A DNA stretch of 64,000 nucleotides from Aporrectodea caliginosa (Eukaryota > Annelida > Clitellata > Crassiclitellata > Lumbricidae), in the NCBI GenBank assembly GCA_020284085.1, contig JACEVL010001161.1, forward strand, positions 5,800,430 to 5,864,429, in the 5' to 3' direction. Below are positions 57,601 to 64,000 of this stretch, one piece after another (the stretch's first letter is position 1; each line of letters begins with the position of its first letter). The position numbers and the translations under genes are program-made. Under the pieces are notes generated by a model. It ran no database searches and had not been told where the DNA came from. It worked only from the letters and a program-made list of their open reading frames with translations.

Positions 57601-57867
57601 ATGCAGTCCACTGGGACAGATGTGTCAGATGATGACAGAGAAGATGAGCAACTTGGCTCATTAATGGAAAGTGTCCAGACATTTGCACTTGGCATTACTT
57701 TCCCAGAATGGCAGCACATCATCACAGGTGAAGTTCCTTCATGTCACGTAGCTAGCAATTTCAACAGCAACCTGCAACATCAAACCAAAAAAAGGCTATT
57801 AGCAGACACAAGTTTGATGACTGAATTAAAAATGGCTCTGTATGTCAACATGGACATACAGTCATAA
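57601..57867 (+). other. short ORF inside the 2.1-kb hAT element
   Basis: 88 codons: TDVSDDDREDEQLGSLMESV, TFALGITFPEWQHIITGEVP and on. Acidic start, no recognised domain. Possibly a remnant of an element-encoded protein. Confidence 0.3.
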
Positions 57868-58029
57868 TTGAGTATAATTTACTGCAACAAAGAATAATAA
57901 ACATAATCTCCAATTCTCCATATAGAACAATCTCAATCTGCAGCTCATTATAAAGAAAAACCTACATAAGGCAGCTATTTTTTTTACCTGACACCAGTAA
58001 AATGACTGTCATTAAAATAATATTACATA

Positions 58030-58100
58030 ATTGTATTGTATTTAGAAATTTATAAAGCGCTTCTCACAGTAATACCCAATCAGAATATTAAAACTCTGAA
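58030..58100 (-). mobile_element. CR1/L2-type LINE tail
   Basis: TTGTATTGTATTTAGAAATT then TATAAAGCGCTTCTCACAG, the reverse complement of the family 3' end. Confidence 0.6.
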
Positions 58101-58258
58101 TTTATGGCAATCTTCATAGTGCTCAGCAAATTGGAAATTCATGTACCTGCACATGGTAATGTTCAATTTAACCCAGCCAAAATCAACATCGCTGCCAAAC
58201 GGACAAGCACTTTGTAAAGCACAATTAGTAACCTGTAATTTGCTTAACCACAAATTTA

Positions 58259-58815
58259 GGCAAAACTGGGAACGGCGGTCCCAAATTATGAAATGAAAGA
58301 AATCAACAGAGGCCGCTTTCTTGTAGTTTCGCTAAAACGTGCTATATATTCTCAGGAATCCAGCTTCTAATTACTGAAAACATTATTTTCATCCAGCGGC
58401 AAACATTTAGTATCGTGGTGCGTGAGGTTACGGGCGTGGGACGGTATTTTTTGGCATGCTCCGCGGAAGGTACGATGTTTTCTAAAGACGACACAAATGA
58501 CCCTAACCGAACCTCACGACGCGTAACCTGACCCTAAGACTCTCACGACGCCTAAAATTACGGGAGAAAAATACATGCACCACGATACTAAATGCTTGCC
58601 AAAAATTATTTCGATCAATCCAGCTTCTATTTCAACACAGGAATGTTTTCATCAATCCCACTTCCATTTATGGAAACAGTTATTTTCATCAATCCAGCTT
58701 CCATTTTAAAGTGACAATATCAAATAACTTTGTAGACTTCTTTCATTTCATAATTTGGGACGTCTGTGACAAAAATACATATTCTGAATTTGGGACCGCC
58801 GTTCCCAGTTTTGCC
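58259..58815. mobile_element. nested MITE, 557 bp
   Basis: Ends GGCAAAACTGGGAACGGCGG and CCGCCGTTCCCAGTTTTGCC; 8-bp duplication CAAATTTA (58251-58258, 58816-58823). Contains AATCCAGCTTCTA repeats on both sides of a third element. Confidence 0.9.
58398..58600. mobile_element. innermost inverted-repeat element, 203 bp
   Basis: GGCAAACATTTAGTATCGTG-GTGC and CACGATACTAAATGCTTGCC are 24-bp arms with one difference. CTCACGACGC/GCGTGAGG motifs inside. No clean target duplication seen. Confidence 0.75.
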
Positions 58816-59458
58816 CAAATTTACATGAGCTTTAGAAGGTAGCGCTAAATAAGCACTTCATGTCCAAAATGCAAAATTCTTCACTGATTCTATCTGATTG
58901 ATCTTTAACATCGATAACAGTTTCGTACGACATAATTCTTATGATTTTTACCTTTAGCCTTCCTGCTGATTCAAATCGTTTGCTCATGCTGAAATCGCAA
59001 ATTTCTTCATAAGAAATTACTTCTGAAATTTAGTTAAATCACAGTTTATCCGTCGATACGAACATAAAAGGGCGATATTTCCGCTAGTTACTATAGAGCA
59101 AAGACGTATAATAACAGGATGGTAACTCTTCGACCCGACGTCGTATTCCACATTTTATTAGCTAGACCTCTGGCGGTAAGAAATCGGCAAGACTTGTTTA
59201 CGTACGCCGAAATAAGCCTAGAAATATTCCGCGGCTAATTATTAAAATAAATTTGGCGGCTGATGGCTGACGCCGAAATATTTTCGGCGGATTTTCGGCG
59301 CAACCAAAAATTTCGGCGATGGCGGCGGACGGCGGCGGCTTAGGGGTCTAAATCGTCAGGTCACGGAGTCTGGATCATCGCCTGACGATTGCAATCACTG
59401 ACCGAGACAGTCTCGGTCGAATGACTCCAACGATCAGAGGACAACCACTGCTGGTTGT

Positions 59459-59660
59459 GGGACGCGGTGGTGTAGGGGTATGTTCGGTGCCTTGCAGCCG
59501 GAGGGTTGCGGGTTCGAATCCACCTCAAGCCGCCGCGTAGGAACCCTAGGCAAGTCCTTCACTCGCCATTGCTCATGCGCTTCGGCGTGAAACTCCGATT
59601 CAGTGTTCGTGCCGTAGTCGGGAGCGCCTCTGAGTAGAAATCTTGAAGGGGCGCTATAAC
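59459..59660 (+). mobile_element. tRNA-derived SINE, family A, copy 2
   Basis: GTGGTGTAGGGGTA and GGGTTCGAATCC pol III boxes, then the same body as 352-612 to GGGGCGCTATAA. It is joined directly to a LINE fragment. Confidence 0.85.
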
Positions 59661-60690
59661 AAGTCATGTAATGATCTGTTTTGTTTGATGAATCAGGAAT
59701 TGGCTAAGGTTACTGACTGGTTCTATGCAAATAAATTGTCCCTTAATCTAAATAAAACTAGTTACATTTTATTTTGCTCTCATCGAAAAAAGGTGCCATC
59801 AATAATAAACCAACTGGTTATTAATGGAACCTCTATCCCTCGTGTAACTTCTGTTAAGTTTTTGGGTACCTACCTCGATCAATACCTAACTTGGAATGAA
59901 CATATAAAACTTGTCTCTCAAAAAGTAGCAAAAAACATTGGCATTATGGCTAGGATAGCTTATCTGTTGCCTAATCAAACACGTCTTAACCTATATTACT
60001 CTCTTATCTATCCGTACCTTACATACTCTAACATGGTCTGGGCCTCGACATATTCTACAAGGCTAACGAGATTAAATAAGTTACAAAGAAGAGCCATGCG
60101 AGTAATTGCTGGCACGCGGCACTCTATGCCTACCGATGAAATATTTAAATTGTACCGTGTCCTTAGTATTGAACAGATTAGAATTTTTCAAACTAGCGAA
60201 TTTATGTTTAAATATTTTCATAATCAATTACCAAGGGTCTTCAATAACTATTTCACTACTACGTCTATCCTAAACCCCTACCCTGTACGTTCTGCTGCAA
60301 ATGTTAGAGTAGCTTTTGCTAGGACTAATTCTCGGATGTTTTCTATAAAATGCGTTGGCCCCCGGACATGGAATGACATACCTCTCACCATACGTAATTT
60401 AACTAATATCTCTCTGTTCAAAATTAGACTACGGTCTCATCTTATTACCTAGTGCTCATTAAATTTATTAGTCTTAGTTAACTAGTTAAGAATTACTATG
60501 TTATATCTCATACTTGTGTTTCAGTTGTTCTGCCATAACTTTGCCTTTGTTACAGGTGGCCCATTAGCGGGACCTAGGTCCCTTAGGGTCGTATTCCTTT
60601 TGATCCCCTTTGTCTGTTTTTTTTCTTTCTCTGTTGTACTTGCTTTTCGTTGTTTGGGTTCAATAAAATTTATGGTTATGGTTATGGTTA
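59661..60690 (+). pseudogene. LINE reverse transcriptase C-terminal part with 3' UTR
   Basis: Open frame 59643-60452 reads NQELAKVTDWFYANKLSLNL, VKFLGTYLDQYLTWNEHIKL, IARIAYLLP-type helix, YPYLTYSNMVWASTYS, LQRRAMRVIAGTRHSMPTDE and VGPRTWNDIPLTIRNLT. This is RT motif 7 through the thumb and C-terminal domain of a Jockey/CR1-group LINE, distinct from the L2-like family at 39545. The catalytic YADD region lies upstream and is missing (5' truncation). The 3' UTR ends in (ATGGTT)n at 60670-60690. The frame is intact, so the insertion looks fairly young. Confidence 0.88.
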
Positions 60691-61370
60691 TACATGCTGA
60701 TCATCTGCTCCTTTGGCTGATGAGCATATGATCAAAGGATCAAAGAATCATAGGATTCTAGGATGATTTGATTATTGGATTAAAGGATCATGTGTTCCCA
60801 TGATCATTGATCATGTTATCATATGACCCTAGTGGATCAGTTGATCTATGATCCTATAATTTAAGGATCTTGTAATTTGATAATCATCTGATCCTACTAT
60901 CCTGTTGGATCATGCGGTCCTATGATCCTAAGATTTAGGAATCATGTAATACCATGACGAGTTGATGGATTGTGATACTATGATCATTGACCACATGATC
61001 CTATGATCTCAGTGGATCATATGATTGCATGATCCTATGATTTAAAGATCATGTGATCCTGTGTCCAGTTGATCTCATGAAGTACTATGATCATAGGATA
61101 ATTTCATCACAGGATCAATCGATATTTTATCATTTGATTATAGAATCCTGTGATGCTCTCATGATTATCTGATAAGAGAAATAGTGTGATTACTTAATCA
61201 TAGGAACATCGGATCATTTTATCATAAAATTATAGTAGTCTAGAATTGTAGCACCTGATTATTTTATAGTCTAGATATCTTTTTGTTCATAGAGCATCTG
61301 ACCGCAGGATCTTAGGTTTCTGTAATCATTTTATAATAGGATTGCATAATCGGGTACTCACAGGATCATG
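60690..61370. repeat. degenerate GATCATATGATCC-type repeat region
   Basis: About 680 bp in which ATGATCCTATGATCAT-like words recur irregularly (very many GATC sites). No exact period. Lies between the LINE and the GPCR exon. Confidence 0.75.
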
Positions 61371-61379
61371 CAATCATTT

Positions 61380-61525
61380 TACAATGCAATACAAAACAAT
61401 ACATGTGCAATACAATGACAATACAATGACATGACAATACACTGATACTACAATACAGTGACAATACAATACAACGACAATACAATATAATGTAGTCTAA
61501 TTCTATGTGATACAATACAATGTAT
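61380..61525. repeat. (AATAC)n/(AATGAC)n repeat
   Basis: CAATACAATAC and CAATGACAATAC tracts. Confidence 0.9.
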
Positions 61526-61915
61526 GTATGTATATTCGTATATTTAAGAAAACAACAGGCAGAACGCTGTATACGTTCACAATTATAACAGTTGACAGTA
61601 TGACTACTTATGGATGGGAATGGGATAATTAGTACATGTTTTTATATAACATTCTACGAATAAAGTTCATCGAGTCTTTACCGGGGAGGGTGAAATTGTG
61701 TGCCTATAAAGGTTCATGTTGCACTGGGCAGAGGCCACGGAGAACATGAAGCTCATTATTCAATGAGCACAATGCAGTACAATACAAAGGCAGTTCCTCT
61801 TCTAATTCCTTTCCAAACAATTTCCACCACTTATTCCACATCTCCAACAATGCTCCACATAATCTTCCATTGCTTTCTATTACGCAGCTCTAGCAACCGC
61901 ACACGGGGCGTTACC

Positions 61916-62710
61916 ATGACAACGCGCCAGGACTCGACGTCCCCCACCACCGAGTCGGAGTGGTCGGTCAACTCAACGTCTGATCCGTTCAACACTACGG
62001 ACATTCCGTCTGGATTCGGACTCTTCTACGTCCCGACGGAACTGGTGGTCCTCCTCTCCCTTCTCTACGGATCCATCTCTGCCGTGACCGTCTTCGGGAA
62101 CGTCCTCGTCATCCTCGTCATCGTAAAGAATCGTCGAATGCAGACCGTCACCAACTTCTTCATCGCCAACCTGAGCGTTGCTGACGTGATGATCGGGCTG
62201 TTGAGCACCCCATTCCAGTTCCAGGCGGCCCTTCTCCAGCGCTGGGACCTTCCCTTCATCCTCTGTCCGGTGGCTCCGTTCGTCAAAGAACTCTCCGTCA
62301 ATGTAAGCATCTCCACCCTGGCCGTCATATCCATAGACCGTTTCTTCGCTGTCGTGCACCCCCTGAGGCCCGGCTGGTCTGCCCGCACTGCCATCATCAT
62401 CATGGGTGTCGTCTGGATCCTAGGGATCGGATCCAGTGTCCCGACCGCCGTCGCTCACAGCGTCATCTGGATCCAGGACGGGCAGAATCCGGCGTCGTCG
62501 AAGCCGTTGTGCTATCCGGACTATCCGCAGATGGGAGGGATCGATGTGAGTCAACTGTATGGACTCTATCTGGTCATAGCTCAGTACTTTCTGCCGTTGC
62601 TAGTCATCAGCTACGCATACTGTCGCATCATGTACAGGATCTGGTTCGCTAAGGCCCCGGGTTCAGCACTTGACGTAAGAGACAAGATCATGAACAAGAA
62701 CAAGAAGAAG
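61916..62710 (+). CDS. rhodopsin-class neuropeptide GPCR, first coding exon (TM1-TM5)
   Basis: 265 codons, phase 0, ending at donor AAG|GTAAGT (62711). The start ATG at 61916 (ACCATGA) is chosen because the frame upstream to 61700 is not receptor-like and crosses a possible acceptor (TTTCTATTACGCAG, 61888). The N-terminus has glycosylation sites N19-S-T and N26-T-T. TM1 about 41-67 with GN62; TM2 with LSVAD90; ECL1 W110; C117 and C199 for the conserved disulfide; TM3 ending DRF (141-143); W167 in TM4; P227 in TM5. NRRMQTVTNFFIANLSVADV and the third loop ending RDKIMNKNKKK are most like luqin/RYamide and related tachykinin/NPY-type receptors. TM6 and TM7 would be in exons past the intron, not found before 64000. 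Couples extracellular peptide signals to G proteins at the plasma membrane (family knowledge). Confidence 0.9.
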
Positions 62711-62764
62711 GTAAGTCTCGATTACAGGCGATTACAGTTGCTGTTGTAATTGTTACCGTTTTTT

Positions 62765-62815
62765 ACGGAACGTTTATATAGCGCTTTGATATTGGCGTAT
62801 CTCTAGAGGCGCAAG
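62765..62815 (-). mobile_element. short LINE/SINE tail in GPCR intron
   Basis: AACGTTTATATAGCGCTTTG and CTCTAGAGGCGC, the reverse complement of the common 3' end. Confidence 0.5.
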
Positions 62816-62857
62816 TTTACGGTCATGCATTAGGGTGCCTACCTTTATAAAACGTTT

Positions 62858-63070
<213 letters not shown>

Positions 63071-63689
63071 CCATATTTGCATCTATCCATCTATCTACAT
63101 CCATATCTCTCTCTCTCTGTCTCTCTCTGTCTCTTTCTCCATCTACCCCTCTATCCATCCATCTATCTGTCTGTTTATCTATCTATCCATTCCAAATTAA
63201 TGAGGTCTCACTACCTGAAGAATTCCAACCCTAATTCCCCGCTTTCCAAGATTAGCAGCTCTTCTGCCTCTCTTCTCTATCTCTCATCTCCAAGGGTAAG
63301 AAAATGCGGTTGATAAGTGAATTCATTTGCTAGGCGTATGCATTTCTCGCCTGGATGATAGAAATGAAGTTCAGACACGAAACATTCCAGGAAACGAATT
63401 AGAAAGACACATACAAAGACACATACATGCACACATTTATACATACACGCCGAGGTACATGCAAGCATACATACACACCAATATATATACATAGTTATGA
63501 TCCAACAAAGTAATGCAAATCACGCCTAATAAATGAGCTCACCTATAGACATCATTTTCCTATGGACGTAGTCTATATATAAATATATGCATATCGATAC
63601 ACGTCTATGTATATATATATAATATCTATATCTATGTATATATTCGAATACATGCACGCACCTAATATACATGGACAGACAGAGGCATA

Positions 63690-63805
63690 GCCCTAAGTGT
63701 TACTCTTTTTGGCTAATTGGGTGTCAGTCTCGTTGGTCGCGCTGGGATTCGAACCCGGTTATCATGCAGAAGAGGATGACGGAACATAATTACTGAGCAA
63801 CAGAC
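63690..63805 (-). mobile_element. tRNA-derived SINE or tRNA-like fragment
   Basis: Minus strand: GTTGCTCAGTAATTATG (A-box-like) and CCGGGTTCGAATCCCAGCG (B-box). No acceptor-stem pairing to support a true tRNA. Confidence 0.6.
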
Positions 63806-64000
63806 GAAAGAGTAGGGAGAAAGATATGGGGAGAAGGAGGTTGAATGCCATGGGAACAGACAGGAGGGAGAATAAATGGGTTGAACGGAAGAGTTAGGGG
63901 AGGAGAAGATGGAGGTGATGATGAGAAGTGAGGAAATAAAGAAGCTTATTATGGAAAGAAGAAGAGGAAGAGGAAGAGGAAGAGGAAAGAAGAAGAAGAA
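63806..64000. repeat. A/G-rich low-complexity end
   Basis: Purine-rich DNA ending in (GAAGAG)n. Confidence 0.85.

Larger units (their letters stand above)
57226..59350. mobile_element. hAT-type element, 2.1 kb, host of nested elements
   Basis: TIRs TAGACCCCTAAGCCG and CGGCTTAGGGGTCTA, flanked by perfect 8-bp duplications AATCGTCA (57218-57225, 59351-59358). Subterminal CGGCGG/GCCGAAAT repeats at the right. The interior has a short frame at 57601-57867, a LINE tail and a nested MITE; no transposase. Confidence 0.93.

Noticed and set aside
61700..61915. N-terminal extension of the receptor to the first in-frame Met
   Set aside because: The added 72 residues are unlike any receptor N-terminus and cross a likely splice acceptor; the ATG at 61916 has a better context.
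61973..62403. Minus-strand frames opposite the receptor exon
   Set aside because: Shadows of the GC-richer receptor coding sequence.

Overview
This window looks like AT-rich, repeat-dense genomic DNA from an invertebrate animal. The host genes are split by introns with GT-AG borders. There are many microsatellites, tRNA-derived SINEs, CR1/L2-type LINE fragments, hAT-type elements with perfect 8-bp target duplications, Helitrons and a piggyBac relic. The octamer TAGGCCTA recurs unusually often. A marine invertebrate, perhaps a deuterostome, is my guess, held with low confidence. No bacterial or phage features were seen.

Three host loci can be supported. (1) 6387-16560, minus strand: the 5' part of a CAMSAP/Patronin gene (microtubule minus-end binding). 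It was rebuilt here from eight exons whose splice phases all agree. They give about 351 residues ending just after the calponin-homology (CH) domain; later exons were not found. (2) About 1972-2720, minus strand: one exon of an endonuclease/exonuclease/phosphatase (EEP, CCR4/nocturnin/Angel-like) protein. Both catalytic signature residues visible in it are replaced, so it may be a pseudoenzyme or a decaying copy. (3) 61916-62710, plus strand: the first coding exon of a rhodopsin-class neuropeptide receptor (TM1 to TM5), most like the luqin/RYamide/tachykinin receptor group. It ends at a clean splice donor, with the rest beyond the window.

Layout: 0.3-1.2 kb SINE and hAT transposase fragment; 2-2.7 kb EEP exon; 3.3-6.0 kb hAT element with nested LINE tail, RT fragment, SINE; 6.4-16.6 kb CAMSAP gene with MITEs, SINEs, a 1.2-kb purine-rich minisatellite and a 0.6-kb GT repeat in its introns; 17-23 kb LINE fragments and MITEs; 23.3-24.3 kb CCAAT-containing satellite; 24.9-26.3 kb decayed piggyBac transposase; 26.6-33.7 kb LINE fragments and fold-back hairpins; 33.7-37.6 kb 57-bp tandem array split by a Helitron; 38-39.5 kb MITE and Helitron; 39.5-43.9 kb LINE plus two nested hAT elements and a hexamer-rich MITE; 44-49 kb unassigned ORFs, hAT relic and low-complexity DNA; 49-54.6 kb local repeat families, SINE, LINE ends, Helitron; 55-57 kb simple repeats; 57.2-59.35 kb triply nested DNA transposons; 59.4-60.7 kb SINE-LINE composite; 61.9-62.7 kb GPCR exon; then (CTAT)n/(CCAT)n and SINE.

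The host genes do not form an obvious functional unit. The dominant story is layered transposon insertion, which can be dated relatively by nesting. All calls come from reading the sequence; no database search was run.
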